A stretch of DNA of 64,000 nucleotides from Leclercia adecarboxylata (lineage in GTDB: Bacteria > Pseudomonadota > Gammaproteobacteria > Enterobacterales > Enterobacteriaceae): the NCBI GenBank assembly GCA_901472455.1, contig LR590464.1, forward strand, positions 3,038,001-3,102,000. Reading direction: 5' to 3'. Below, piece after piece: positions 23,742 to 34,524 of this stretch (position 1 is the stretch's first letter; each line of letters opens with the position of its first letter). A program made the position numbers and the translations under genes. The notes under the pieces are model-generated. The model was given only the letters and a program-made list of their open reading frames with translations, searched no databases and was not told where the DNA came from.

Positions 23742-25816
23742 TGACCTCCAATGCTGGCGGTCATGCGGATGTGGCGATTGTCCGACAGCTCCATGTTCGA
23801 CAAGACCACCAGTTGCGTCAGGCTACGGCGCAGGAAGCGCGATAGCAGCGGACGCAGGGCATGATTGACCAGCAACACCGGCGGCGCGCCCAGCATCTCC
23901 TGACGTTGCAACGCCTCCTGGGTTTGCGCCAGCAGACGATCCGCCAGCCCCGGCTCCAGCCCGCCGCCGCCCTGCAACGCCTGCAACAGCAGACGCTCAA
24001 GCGGCGTGTCTAACCCAATCACCTGCACTTCGCCGGTGCCCGGGAACCACTGCTGGGTGATGGCGCGGCCCAGCGCCACGCGCACCACTGCCGTCAGCTC
24101 GTGCGGATCGTTTTGCAACGGCGCATGCTCGGCCAGGGTTTCCAGAATGGTACGCATATCGCGGATCGGCACTTTCTCGTCGAGCAGGTTTTGCAGCACC
24201 TTGTGCAGCGTGGTCAGGGTCAGCACGCCAGGCACCAGGTCTTCGGTCAGCTTCGGCATCTCCTGGGTCACGCGATCCAACAGCTGCTGTGCTTCCTGGC
24301 GACCAAACAGCTCCGCAGAATGCTGGCTGATAATGTGGTTGAGATGGGTGGCGACCACGGTACTGGCTTCCACCACGGTATAGCCCTGGATCTGCGCCTG
24401 CTCTTTCAGGGCGCTTTCGATCCAGATTGCCGCCAGACCAAAGGCCGGGTCGATAGTTTGTTCCCCCGGCAGCGTGCCCGCCGCCGTGCCCGGGTTAATT
24501 GCCAGCCAGCGCCCCGGATAGGCGTCGCCGCTGCCGATCTCCACCCCTTTCATCAGGATGCGGTAGCGTGCAGGCGGCAGATCCATATTGTCGCGGATAT
24601 GCACCACCGGCGGCAGGAAGCCCATGTCCTGGGCGAATTTTTTACGGATACTGCGGATACGCCCCAGCAGTTCGCCGTCCTGTTGGGAATCGACCATCGG
24701 GATCAGGCGATAGCCCACTTCCATCCCCAGTGAATCTTCAAGCTGGACGTCGTTCCACGTGGCTTCCACCGCCTGGGTGTTTTCCGGCATTTTAATCGGC
24801 GCAGGCTCGGCCTTCGGTTTGGTCTCGCGCCCGCGCAGCCACCAGGCCAGGCCCAGCAGCGCACCGGTGAAGAGCAGGAAGACGAAGTTCGGCATGCCTG
24901 GCACCAGGCCCAGCAGCCCCAGTACCGCCGCCGACAGCATCAGCACGTTCGGGTTGCTGAACAGCTGGGTCACCATCTGCTCGCCGACGTCCTGGTCGGT
25001 GGCGACGCGGGTCACGATCACACCGGCCGCGGTGGAGATCACCAGCGCCGGGATCTGGGCGACCAGGCCGTCACCGATGGTCAGCAGCGTATAGCTTTCT
25101 GCCGCTTGGCCCATGTCCATTCCGTGTTGCAGAACCCCAACCAGCAGGCCGCCCACCACGTTGATCACCATAATCAGAATACCGGCGATGGCATCCCCGC
25201 GAACGAACTTACTCGCACCATCCATCGAGCCGTAGAAATCGGCCTCCTGGGTTACGTCGGCACGGCGTTTTTTCGCTTCATCTTCGCCAATCAGCCCGGC
25301 GTTCAGATCGGCGTCAATTGCCATCTGTTTGCCTGGCATCCCGTCCAGTACGAAACGTGCGCCCACTTCCGCGATACGTCCCGCACCTTTGGTGATAACC
25401 ATAAAGTTGATGATCACGAGGATGACAAACACCACGATACCGATGGCGAAGTTACCGCCCACCAGGAAGTGGCCGAAGGCCTCGACCACCTTACCTGCCG
25501 CCGCACCGCCGGTATGCCCGTCCATCAGGATGATACGGGTGGAGGCCACGTTCAGCGCCAGGCGCAACAGCGTGGTGAACAGCAGAATGGTCGGGAATGC
25601 GGCGAAATCCAGGGTACGCTGGGTGAACATCGCCACCAGCAGCACCATGATCGAGAGCGCAATGTTGAAGGTGAAAAGCAGGTCGAGGATGAATGCCGGA
25701 AGCGGCAAGACCATCATCGACAGAATTAGCAGGATGAGGATCGGCCCGGCAAGGATCTGCCATTGAGTCGATTTCAGGTTGCCGGGGAGGCGCAACATTG
25801 CCACCAGATTAGCCAT
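23738..25816 (-). CDS. flhA: Flagellar export gate protein FlhA
   Basis: Core of the flagellar type III export gate; about eight N-terminal transmembrane helices form the proton-driven gate, followed by a large cytoplasmic domain that docks substrates and chaperones. It has 692 residues, E. coli length, and is intact. The conserved cytoplasmic FHIPEP-type region is seen around GARFVLDGMPGKQMAIDADLNAG. It overlaps flhB by 8 bp and flhE by 4 bp. Confidence 0.96.
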   Translation of the reverse strand: MANLVAMLRLPGNLKSTQWQILAGPILILLILSMMVLPLPAFILDLLFTFNIALSIMVLLVAMFTQRTLDFAAFPTILLFTTLLRLALNVASTRIILMDGHTGGAAAGKVVEAFGHFLVGGNFAIGIVVFVILVIINFMVITKGAGRIAEVGARFVLDGMPGKQMAIDADLNAGLIGEDEAKKRRADVTQEADFYGSMDGASKFVRGDAIAGILIMVINVVGGLLVGVLQHGMDMGQAAESYTLLTIGDGLVAQIPALVISTAAGVIVTRVATDQDVGEQMVTQLFSNPNVLMLSAAVLGLLGLVPGMPNFVFLLFTGALLGLAWWLRGRETKPKAEPAPIKMPENTQAVEATWNDVQLEDSLGMEVGYRLIPMVDSQQDGELLGRIRSIRKKFAQDMGFLPPVVHIRDNMDLPPARYRILMKGVEIGSGDAYPGRWLAINPGTAAGTLPGEQTIDPAFGLAAIWIESALKEQAQIQGYTVVEASTVVATHLNHIISQHSAELFGRQEAQQLLDRVTQEMPKLTEDLVPGVLTLTTLHKVLQNLLDEKVPIRDMRTILETLAEHAPLQNDPHELTAVVRVALGRAITQQWFPGTGEVQVIGLDTPLERLLLQALQGGGGLEPGLADRLLAQTQEALQRQEMLGAPPVLLVNHALRPLLSRFLRRSLTQLVVLSNMELSDNRHIRMTASIGGQ

Positions 25817-26957
25817 CAGAGTCCTTCTCGTTCATAAAATCCAGCGCTGCAGGCACCGGGAGATTCTCAGGTTTCACAGGCCGTTGACCACCGGCCAGAC
25901 GCCAGCGTTTCAACTGCCACACCCATGCCAGCACTTCCGCCACTGCGGCATACAGCTGGCCTGGGATTTGTTGTCCAATTTCCGCATGGCGATAAAGCGC
26001 ACGCGCCAGCGGCGGGGCTTCCAGCATCGGAATACGGTTTTCATTCCCAATTTCGCGGATCCGCAGCGCAATCAGCCCTGCCCCTTTCGCCACGACCTTC
26101 GGCGCGCTCATTTTGTTTTCGTCATACTGCAGCGCAACGGAGTAGTGGGTCGGGTTGGTGACGATGACATCCGCTTTCGGCACATCTTCCATCATCCGGC
26201 GACGGGCGGCGGCACGCTGCATCTGGCGAATACGGCCTTTGACGTGCGGGTCACCTTCCATCTGCTTGTATTCATCGCGGATATCCTGACGGGACATGCG
26301 CAGTTTTTTAATGTGGCTGTAAATCTGGAAGAAGACGTCAAAACCCACCATAGGGATAATCGCCAGCACCACCAGCAGCGAACATAACCCCACCAGGTTG
26401 AGCGCGTTGCGCATCGCGGTAAAAGGCGATTCGCTGATCAGGCGCATCATCTCCGGCCAGTTGTGCCAGATAAAAAAGCCGGCCACGCTACCCATCAGCG
26501 TGGCTTTCATCAACGCTTTCAGCAGCTCAGCGGCGGTCTGGGCGGAGAACATCCGCGCGATGCCGGGCAGCGGGTTGAGTTTGGAAAATTTAAACTGCAG
26601 CGATTTTCCGCTAAACACCAGCCCGCCCAGCATCACCGGCGACACCAGCGCCACCAGCACCACTCCGGTGATCAGCGGCAGCAGCGCGACCATCGCGCTT
26701 TTAATCAGCAGGATAATCTGGCTGAGGATCAGGTTCGGGTCGTTAACCATACTGTGATCGAAGCGCAACCCGGCCGAAAGCATACCGGCCAGTCTGCGGG
26801 CAAGGGACTCCCCACCAATCCAGATAATGCACACGCCCACTAATAAAATCAGCAGGGAGGTGAGTTCCTTGGATCGGGGTATCTGCCCTTCCTCACGCGC
26901 TTTATCAAGTCGGTGGGGTGTGGGGGCTTCTGTTTTGTCGTCGCTATCTTCTGCCAC
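25809..26957 (-). CDS. flhB: Flagellar export switch protein FlhB
   Basis: Membrane protein of the flagellar type III apparatus that switches export specificity after self-cleavage in its NPTH motif, here VTNPTHYS. It has four hydrophobic helices, then the cytoplasmic autocleaving domain. I chose GTG 26957, giving MAEDSDDKTEAP and 382 residues as in E. coli; an in-frame ATG at 26966 is possible. It is the first gene of flhBAE, downstream of the cheZ terminator. Confidence 0.95.
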   Translation of the reverse strand: MAEDSDDKTEAPTPHRLDKAREEGQIPRSKELTSLLILLVGVCIIWIGGESLARRLAGMLSAGLRFDHSMVNDPNLILSQIILLIKSAMVALLPLITGVVLVALVSPVMLGGLVFSGKSLQFKFSKLNPLPGIARMFSAQTAAELLKALMKATLMGSVAGFFIWHNWPEMMRLISESPFTAMRNALNLVGLCSLLVVLAIIPMVGFDVFFQIYSHIKKLRMSRQDIRDEYKQMEGDPHVKGRIRQMQRAAARRRMMEDVPKADVIVTNPTHYSVALQYDENKMSAPKVVAKGAGLIALRIREIGNENRIPMLEAPPLARALYRHAEIGQQIPGQLYAAVAEVLAWVWQLKRWRLAGGQRPVKPENLPVPAALDFMNEKDSDG

Positions 26958-27108
26958 GGCAAGCATCTCGCAGGTAGAGGTCTGGACGATATGATGCCAA
27001 AGCCGCGCGCGACCAATGGGTTAATTAAGGACGTTAAAAGGGCCGATTTAGGCCATTCAGGTGTCACCGGGGCAATCGAAGGCGTGCCACGAATCAGTAA
27101 GAGGAAGA

Positions 27109-27136
27109 AAAAATGCCACCTTTGCAGGTGGCATTT
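27109..27136 (-). terminator. Terminator after cheZ
   Basis: Stem AAATGCCACCT / AGGTGGCATTT with loop TTGC, followed on minus by U-rich sequence. It separates the tar-tap-cheRBYZ unit from flhBAE. Confidence 0.8.
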
Positions 27137-27175
27137 GTGCCGGGCAATGCCCGCTGTGCGCACATTCTCTGTGGG

Positions 27176-27820
27176 CTAGAAGCCTAAGCTGTCCAGCAGG
27201 TCGTCGACCTGATCCTGGCTTGCCACGACACCGGCTTTGGTGGTGTCGAGCTGCGGGCCATTCAGCAGGCTTTCGTTCTCGCGCTGCGGACGTGCGGAAG
27301 GTTCCGGCATGTTCTCCAGCAGCACCATCAACAGCTGACGCTCAATCTCCTGGATCACATCCATCATGCGCTTGATCACCTGACCGGTCAGATCCTGGAA
27401 ATCCTGCGCCATCATGATGTCCAGCAGCTGCGCGTTAGTGAAGCTGGTATGGCCCGGCACGTCACCCAGGTACTGGCGAGTGTCGGTGACCAGTTCGCGG
27501 GCGTCGGACAGTTCGATTGGATTTTCGAACCACTCGTCCCAGCGTTTGGTCAGCGCTTTCGCGCCCTTTTCCATCTCATCCTGGTGCGGCTGCGACGCTT
27601 CAACACTGTTCAGCGCACGCTCTGCCGCCTGGGCAGTCATTTGCACAACATAGTCAAGACGGTCACGGGCATCGGGGATCGCTTCCGCGGCTTCCGCAAT
27701 CGCCTGATCCAGTCCCAGCTCACGCAGGCTGTCGCGCAGCATGCGCGTCAGGCTACCGATCCGGGCAATTATGTCACCGGGTGAATGCTCATCCGTGGGT
27801 TTAATCGAAGGCTGCATCAT
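27176..27820 (-). CDS. cheZ: CheZ, CheY-P phosphatase
   Basis: Dephosphorylates CheY-P, resetting the flagellar motor signal. It has 214 residues, E. coli length; a long helical hairpin carries the phosphatase region ([17 protein letters not shown], with the catalytic-type Gln), and the C-terminal CheY-binding tail ([13 protein letters not shown]) is intact. Last gene of the chemotaxis unit, 10 bp after cheY. Confidence 0.96.
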   Translation of the reverse strand: MMQPSIKPTDEHSPGDIIARIGSLTRMLRDSLRELGLDQAIAEAAEAIPDARDRLDYVVQMTAQAAERALNSVEASQPHQDEMEKGAKALTKRWDEWFENPIELSDARELVTDTRQYLGDVPGHTSFTNAQLLDIMMAQDFQDLTGQVIKRMMDVIQEIERQLLMVLLENMPEPSARPQRENESLLNGPQLDTTKAGVVASQDQVDDLLDSLGF

Positions 27821-27830
27821 CTCCCGTACC

Positions 27831-28222
<392 letters not shown>

Positions 28223-28238
28223 AAAACTACACTCCTCG

Positions 28239-29288
28239 TTAAATACGTATTGCCTGTCCGGCACTGATTTTTGCCAGCATCTGCTGACTAACCTGACTAA
28301 GATCGACCACTTCGCTGACGCCACCCATATTGATGGCCTCGCGCGGCATGCCGAACACTACACAACTTGCTTCATTCTGCGCGATGGTCCAGGCGCCAGC
28401 CTGGTGCATCGCAAGCATTCCGGCGGCGCCGTCGTTGCCCATCCCCGTCAGGATCACCCCAACGGCGTTGCGCCCCGCATGTTTCGCCACCGAATGAAAC
28501 AGCACATCCACCGACGGACGGTGCCGGTTAACCGGCGGCCCGTCATGAATTTTGATTTGATAGTTCGCGCCGCTGCGCGCCAGCTCCATATGCTTGTCGC
28601 CCGGAGCAATGTAGGCATGCCCTGGCAGAACGCGCTCGCCATCTTCCGCCTCTTTCACGCTGATCTGACACAGCTTGTTCAGACGCTCCGCAAACGAACG
28701 GGTAAAGCCTGGCGGCATGTGCTGGGTAATCAGAATACCTGGGCTTGAGAGCGGCAATGGCTGGAGTACATGCCGAATTGCCTCTGTTCCCCCGGTCGAT
28801 GCCCCAATGACCAGCAGTTTTTCCGAGCTTAACAGCGGGCCTGCTTTCAGGGTGGCTGGCGCGGCCATCGGTTTGTGCGTCGCTACCCGCGCCCGCGCGG
28901 CGGTACGAATTTTTTCCGCGATCATCTCGCTGTACGCCAGCATCCCTTCACGAATGCCGAGCTGCGGTTTGGTGACGAAATCCACCGCCCCCAGCTCCAG
29001 CGCCCGCAGGGTGATCTCGGAACCTTTGCCGGTCAGTGAAGAGACCATCACCACCGGCATCGGACGCAGACGCATTAACTTCTCCAGGAAGTCGATGCCG
29101 TCCATACGCGGCATTTCGACATCCAGGGTCAGCACGTCGGGGTTATATTTTTTGATTAAATCCCGGGCTACCAGCGGATCGGGGGCCGTTGCCACCATCT
29201 CCATGTCGCTGTGACTGTTGATAATCTCCGTCATGATCTGGCGCATTAACGCCGAATCATCAACTGACAAGACCCTGATTTTACTCAT
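28239..29288 (-). CDS. cheB: CheB, chemoreceptor methylesterase/deamidase
   Basis: Removes methyl groups from receptors and deamidates receptor glutamines when its receiver domain is phosphorylated by CheA. It has 349 residues, as in E. coli. An N-terminal receiver (phospho-Asp in [12 protein letters not shown]) and a C-terminal esterase (Ser in [10 protein letters not shown], His in TQHMPPGFT, Asp in GMGNDGAAG) are all present. Its start overlaps the cheR stop. Confidence 0.97.
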   Translation of the reverse strand: MSKIRVLSVDDSALMRQIMTEIINSHSDMEMVATAPDPLVARDLIKKYNPDVLTLDVEMPRMDGIDFLEKLMRLRPMPVVMVSSLTGKGSEITLRALELGAVDFVTKPQLGIREGMLAYSEMIAEKIRTAARARVATHKPMAAPATLKAGPLLSSEKLLVIGASTGGTEAIRHVLQPLPLSSPGILITQHMPPGFTRSFAERLNKLCQISVKEAEDGERVLPGHAYIAPGDKHMELARSGANYQIKIHDGPPVNRHRPSVDVLFHSVAKHAGRNAVGVILTGMGNDGAAGMLAMHQAGAWTIAQNEASCVVFGMPREAINMGGVSEVVDLSQVSQQMLAKISAGQAIRI

Positions 29289-30151
29289 GCTTTATCCTTA
29301 CTCAGCGCATATACCGTCTGCCCACGCAGGCTGAATTCGCGCACGAGATTGCTGAAATTCTCCGAGTGCCCGGCAAACAGTAATCCGTCCGGCTTGAGCA
29401 ACGGTACAAAGCGGCGCAGGATCTCCTGCTGCGTCGTTTTGTCGAAATAGATCATCACATTACGGCAGAAAATGGCGTCAAAGGGCCCCGCCACGTTGTA
29501 CTGCTTCTCCAGCAGATTGACCATGGAGAACTCCACCGCATTCGCCAGTTCACTGCGCACCCGTACCAGCCCCTCGTGCGGGCCCGTGCCGCGCATGAAA
29601 TAGCGCTGAAGCTGCTGCGGCGACAGGGTTTTCAGCTCGTCCTGGCGATAGATACCGCTCTGCGCTTTTTGCAGCACTTCGGTATCAATATCGCTGGCGA
29701 AAACCTTCCAGCGGCCCGGCGCGGTCCCCAGGGTATCGGCCAGGGTGATGGCGAGAGAGTAAGGCTCCTCGCCGGTCGAGGCCGCCGCACTCCATACGCG
29801 ATACTCGCCGCTGCGGCGACGCGCATGTTCCGCCAGCACCGGGAAGTGGTGTGCTTCCCGGAAAAAGGCAGTCAGGTTAGTGGTCAGGGAGTTGATAAAC
29901 GCCTGCCACTCCGCGCTGTTCGGGTTCGCTTCCAGCATGCCGAGGTAGCGACCAAAATCATCCAGCTCGAGCGTTCGCAAGCGACGCACAAGACGGTTGT
30001 AGACCATGTCCCGCTTGTGATCGGCAAGCACGATCCCCGCGCGCTGGTAGATTAACTGACATATCCGACGAAAATGCGCATCGGACAGCGCGAGGCGCTG
30101 TGTCATCTGTAACAGTAATGACGATTGCCCTGAGGGCAGTGGTGATGTCAT
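29285..30151 (-). CDS. cheR: CheR, chemoreceptor methyltransferase
   Basis: SAM-dependent methyltransferase that adds methyl groups to receptor glutamates for adaptation. It has 288 residues against 286 in E. coli. An N-terminal helical domain precedes the SAM domain ([27 protein letters not shown]). It binds the NWETF tail found here on Tar. Intact, 23 bp after tap. Confidence 0.96.
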   Translation of the reverse strand: MTSPLPSGQSSLLLQMTQRLALSDAHFRRICQLIYQRAGIVLADHKRDMVYNRLVRRLRTLELDDFGRYLGMLEANPNSAEWQAFINSLTTNLTAFFREAHHFPVLAEHARRRSGEYRVWSAAASTGEEPYSLAITLADTLGTAPGRWKVFASDIDTEVLQKAQSGIYRQDELKTLSPQQLQRYFMRGTGPHEGLVRVRSELANAVEFSMVNLLEKQYNVAGPFDAIFCRNVMIYFDKTTQQEILRRFVPLLKPDGLLFAGHSENFSNLVREFSLRGQTVYALSKDKA

Positions 30152-30174
30152 AGCGCCTTCTTACTTAATCACGT

Positions 30175-31776
30175 TCAGGTTCCGACTGGTACGGCTTGAG
30201 ACCGCCCGACTTCTGTAACTGTTTCAACACGTTCATTCACATTAAATACTGCTACCAGCGAGGTCAGATGATCCGCCTGACCAGCTAACTGGTCGGTGGC
30301 GGCCGCAGCTTCTTCTACCAGTGCCGCGTTCTGCTGCGTCACCTGATCCATCTGGCTGACGGCCAACGCAACCTGCTCAATACCGCGGCGCTGTTCATCG
30401 GAAGCCGAGGCGATTTCCCCCATGATGTCGTTAACCTGCGTCACCGAACTGACGATCTCGGTCATGGTTTTCGCTGCGGTATCCACCAGCTCCGACCCTT
30501 GCTGCACGCGTGAGACCGACTCTTCAATCAGCCCTTGATCTCTTTCGCCGCGTTGGCGCTGCGGCTTGCCAGGTTACGCACTTCCCCTGCCACCACCGCA
30601 AAACCGCGTCCCTGCTCGCCCGCGCGGGCGGCCTCCACCGCGGCGTTCAGCGCCAGAATGTTGGTCTGGAACGCGATGCCGTCGATGACGCTAATAATGT
30701 CGCCAATCTTCTGGGAGCTGGTGGCGATCTCATTCATGGTGTTTGCCACGCGAGAGGCCTGTTCACCGCCCTTCTTCGCCGTCTGCGCCGCGCTCTTCGC
30801 CAGACCGGAAGCCTGACGGGCGTTGTCGGCGTTCTGCCCGACGGTGGCCGTCAGCTGTTCCATGCTGGCTGCCGTTTGCGCCAGCGATGCCGCCTGCTGT
30901 TCGGTGCGCGACGAGAGATCGTTATTGCCTTCGGCAATTTCGGAGATCCCGGTGTGCATGGCATAGCTGCCCTGACGCACCTCGGAGACCGTTTCCCGCA
31001 GCGAGCCTTGCATTGCTTTCAGGCTGGCGAAAATCGCCGATATTTCATTTTTGCCGTACACCGCCACCGGCCGCGCCAGATCGCCCTTCGCAATGCTGTC
31101 GAAATGGCTGCTGATGATCGCCAGCGGCTGCACAATCATCCGGCGAGACCAGAACAGCGCGGCGCTGGTCAGTATCGCGGTCAGCACAATCATGGTGGCG
31201 AAGATCACGCCCGACATGTGATAGCTGGTGCGACTGTCGTTCCCTGCCGCCTGCACAAACTGGTTAATCTCCTGCTGCCAGGCCTCGGTGCTGGCATCAA
31301 ACGCCGCCTGCGATTCCTGCACCGGCGCGGTGAGGAAGTCCGACAGCTGGTTGTTTTCCAGCCAGGTGGCCTGATGATCCAGATCGCTGTACCACTGGTT
31401 AAAGGCCGTCTGCATCGCTTTTTTCAGCTCTCCGTCTTTCGCGCTGATCGCCGCCTGGTCGTTAAAGGTTTTGAACATGCCCTCAGCCTGTTTCAGGCTG
31501 CTGCGCGCGGTGGTCATCAGCGCCTTAATGTCATCAGGCGGATAACTCAGCGCGGTCAATGTGCCCGCTTTATTCAGCGCCGTACTGGCCTGGAGCAGAA
31601 CGGCGCGGCTCTGGGTAAGTAGCGCGCGCTGCTGATTGCTGCCCTGCATCTCCTGCAAATTCTGATAACCATCGCGAAAAAGCCCAAAACGACAAGCCAT
31701 TACTGCCAACCTGCAACACCCCACAGACAATCAAAATCAAAAACAGGGTGGTCGAGATACGAATACGATTTAACAT
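30175..31776 (-). CDS. tap: Tap-like methyl-accepting chemoreceptor (two frameshifts)
   Basis: Inner-membrane receptor; E. coli Tap responds to dipeptides (through DppA) and pyrimidines. TM1 near the start ([17 protein letters not shown]), a periplasmic four-helix sensor ([17 protein letters not shown]), TM2, HAMP and the cytoplasmic hairpin tip ([20 protein letters not shown]) are seen. It lacks the C-terminal NWETF pentapeptide, as E. coli Tap does. An extra T near 31678 and a missing base near 30535 cancel, giving 533 residues, the E. coli length. Confidence 0.93.
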
Positions 31777-31820
31777 CCACGCTCCCATTTAGCGGCCAGC
31801 AGCCGCGAATTAACGTTCGA

Positions 31821-33475
31821 TCAAAATGTTTCCCAGTTCTCATCTTTTCCGGTGGTCAGCGCGCGTACCTGGGCCGGTGCATTGACCGGCGCGGCCGGTT
31901 GATGGCTGGCACGCGATGACACCGTGTTTCCAGGTGCAGAAGTAAGACGAAACGCCGAAACGGCCATCTTCAGACGGCTCGCCTGCTCTTCCAGTTGTGC
32001 CGCAGCGGCTGCGGACTCCTGAACCAGCGCGGCGTTTTGTTGTGTGACACGATCCATTTCCGATACCGCCAGGGCCACCTGGTCGATACCACGACTCTGC
32101 TCATCAGAGGCCGAGGCGATTTCACCCATGATGTCGGTGACGCGCGTTACCGCGTTGACGATGTCATTCATGGTTTCTCCCGCGCTTTCCACCAGCGTCG
32201 AGCCGGTATCCACGCGCGCGACAGAATCTTCAATCAGGGCTTTGATCTCTTTGGCCGCATTGGCGCTGCGGCTGGCGAGGTTACGTACTTCACCGGCGAC
32301 CACCGCAAAACCGCGACCCTGCTCACCCGCACGCGCGGCTTCTACCGCGGCGTTCAGCGCCAGGATGTTGGTCTGGAAGGCGATGCCGTCGATCACGCTG
32401 ATGATGTCAGCGATCTTCTTCGAGCTTCCGGCGATGTCGTGCATGGTTTTCACCACCCCATCCACCACCTTGCCGCCGCGCTGTGCGGTCTCCGAGGCGC
32501 TGTTTGCCAGCTGTGACGCCTGACGGCGTTGTCGGCGTTCTGCTTCACGGTGGCCGTTAACTGCTCCATGCTGGCCGCCGTCTCTTCCAGCGCCGACGCC
32601 TGCTGCTCGGTACGGGAGGAGAGATCGTTGTTGCCCATCGCGATTTCGCTGGTGCCGGTGTAGATGGCATCCGAACCCTGGCGTACGTTAGTCACCGTTT
32701 CGCTCAGGGAGCGCTGCATATGGTCAACGGTGACCGCCAGTTGGGTAATTTCACTGCGCCCGGCGATGGCCAGGGTATGGGTGAGATCGCCGCTGGCAAT
32801 CTGGCGAATGTGGTCGATAACGCGGTTTAACGGGTTAAGCAGGGTATGACGGATGCCGTACCAGACACCCACCAGCACGATGGCCAGCGCCAGGGCCAGG
32901 ATCCCCATCTGCCATTTGGCAAAGGTGTAATCTTTCACGCTGGCGTTGTACGCCTCCTGGTTACGCGCGTCAGACGCAGCGACATAATCCCGCAGGGCGG
33001 TGCCCAGCGCGTTCTGCTTTGACTGGGTGGCCTGGGCGAAATAGGCATCCATATTGCCACTCTCAAGGAACTGAATAAGCTCCGTCAGGGCCGCGGCGTA
33101 GTCCTGGTATTTGTCATTGATGCTCTGGCTGACCTGCTCCATCGACGGCTGTGGTGCGATGGCGCGGTACGCGTTGAAGTGTTTGTCTGCTTCCGCCAGC
33201 GTCGTACGGGCGTTGTTGATCAGCTCCGGCTGCTGGTGCGTGGGATCGGTCGCCATGCGCGCGGAGGCGCGGCTCAGGTTGATGCGCGTTTGCAGCAGGT
33301 AATCCCAGGTGGAGGTGATTTCACTCTGTTGAACACGAAATTCGTTAGAAACCGCAAAACTGTCCTGGTTAGCCTTAATGGATGAGAAAAAGAGACTGCC
33401 GGAAATAAGCTGCAGCAGTGCGAAGACAACCAGCACTAACATCAGCATTGTGACAACGCGCATACGGTTCAACAT
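31821..33475 (-). CDS. tar: Tar-like aspartate chemoreceptor (one frameshift)
   Basis: Inner-membrane receptor of the aspartate/maltose class. The periplasmic domain keeps the ligand-arginine block [18 protein letters not shown]2, HAMP, methylation helices and the signalling tip follow. It ends in the pentapeptide NWETF, the tether for CheR and CheB. One missing C near 32523 (in NADNARQAS) breaks the frame. Corrected length is 551 residues against 553 in E. coli. A consensus sigma-28 promoter lies 32 bp upstream, so it heads the tar-tap-cheRBYZ unit. Confidence 0.94.
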
Positions 33476-33506
33476 ACAACACCTTCTTATGAATTTGTTC
33501 TCGGTG

Positions 33507-33533
33507 TTATCGGCACAACTGGCGGGAACTTTA
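33507..33533 (-). promoter_or_regulatory. Sigma-28 (FliA) promoter of tar
   Basis: On minus, TAAAGTTC (33526-33533), 11 bases, then GCCGATAA (33507-33514): a near-perfect match to the flagellar class 3 consensus TAAAGTTT-N11-GCCGATAA. It lies between the pilus tip-adhesin stop and tar. Confidence 0.92.
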
Positions 33534-33558
33534 CATTTGCGAAAGGGAAAAGCGCGGG

Positions 33559-34524
33559 TCAGAACGCGACGTCGACGACCAGGGTGTCGCTGTAGTTACC
33601 GGCGGGCGGGGTGGCCTGATTCGTCAGCACGCGGGCGGTATAGTTATAGCTGCGTAACAGCCCATCGGTGCTTACCTGCGAAGAGGCACCGCTGGACCAG
33701 CGTTCGCTGCCGCTGCTGCCCCAGCGATTCGCTGTCGCTTCTTTATAAATCTCATAGCTCATACGGTTATTGCCGCTGGCCATCTGGCGCACGTTATTGC
33801 TGGCGTTGGCACCGTTATTGATGCCGATGGTATAGACGCTGCCCTTGGTACAGGTGACCGAGATAGCCTGGGAGATCGTCGGGAAGTTTTGCACCAGCGG
33901 CGCGCTGTTGAAGTTAACGTTCGGGGTGGTCATGGCGCTGCAGTCGTTAGTGACCGTCATGTTGAGGGTAATGCTGACTGGCGTGGTGCCGGTTTGCGCG
34001 GAGGTACAGAGTCCCAGCGCCCCCAGCGCGCAGACGCTGTAGCTCACGTTGAAATTGAGGGTCACCTGATACGGCCCGGCGCTGACATTCTGCCCGGCGA
34101 CGGTGCGAAAATAGAGTGGGATGTTGTACTGCCTGGAACCGAGCAGCCCCAGCAGCGACGACCCGCTCCAGGTATAGGCTTTGCCGATCTGCACTTCGTT
34201 GGTGGCGTTGCAGGTATTTAGTCCGCAGAGGCGGGTGGGGATCACATCGGTGATGGTGGCATTATCGGTGCGCTTCATGGTTGCGCGGCTGCTGGCGCTA
34301 ACGGTGGCCCCGGTGTAGTTGAGCGTCACCGTATCGTTGGTCAGTAAGTTGAGCACCGTATCGCAGTTCACCACCAGCGTACCGGTGGTGGCCACTTCGT
34401 TGTTGCCGCTCAGGGCAAAGGAAGTAACGCTGCCAAAGCTGGCATTGACGGTACTGACCCGGCACGCTCCCCAACTGGTGGCGGAGAACAGCAGCAGTAT
34501 CATCACCAGCAGCAGGCGTTTCAT
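33559..34524 (-). CDS. Csu-type pilus tip adhesin, two spore-coat-U domains (CsuE-like)
   Basis: Predicted tip subunit of an archaic chaperone-usher pilus, exported to the periplasm and displayed on the cell surface. It has 321 residues: a signal peptide (LLLVMILLLFSATSWG), then two tandem SCPU-like domains. Each has the early cysteine and a C-terminal donor-type strand; the second ends in YSDTLVVDVAF. Two-domain subunits occupy the end of csu operons and act as tip adhesins. Its start overlaps the usher stop (ATGA). Intact. Confidence 0.85.
   Translation of the reverse strand: MKRLLLVMILLLFSATSWGACRVSTVNASFGSVTSFALSGNNEVATTGTLVVNCDTVLNLLTNDTVTLNYTGATVSASSRATMKRTDNATITDVIPTRLCGLNTCNATNEVQIGKAYTWSGSSLLGLLGSRQYNIPLYFRTVAGQNVSAGPYQVTLNFNVSYSVCALGALGLCTSAQTGTTPVSITLNMTVTNDCSAMTTPNVNFNSAPLVQNFPTISQAISVTCTKGSVYTIGINNGANASNNVRQMASGNNRMSYEIYKEATANRWGSSGSERWSSGASSQVSTDGLLRSYNYTARVLTNQATPPAGNYSDTLVVDVAF

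Noticed and set aside
30510-31622. A 370-codon open frame antisense to tap
   Set aside because: Composition is that of a reversed receptor gene (Arg/His/Gln-rich), with no domain and no start signal.
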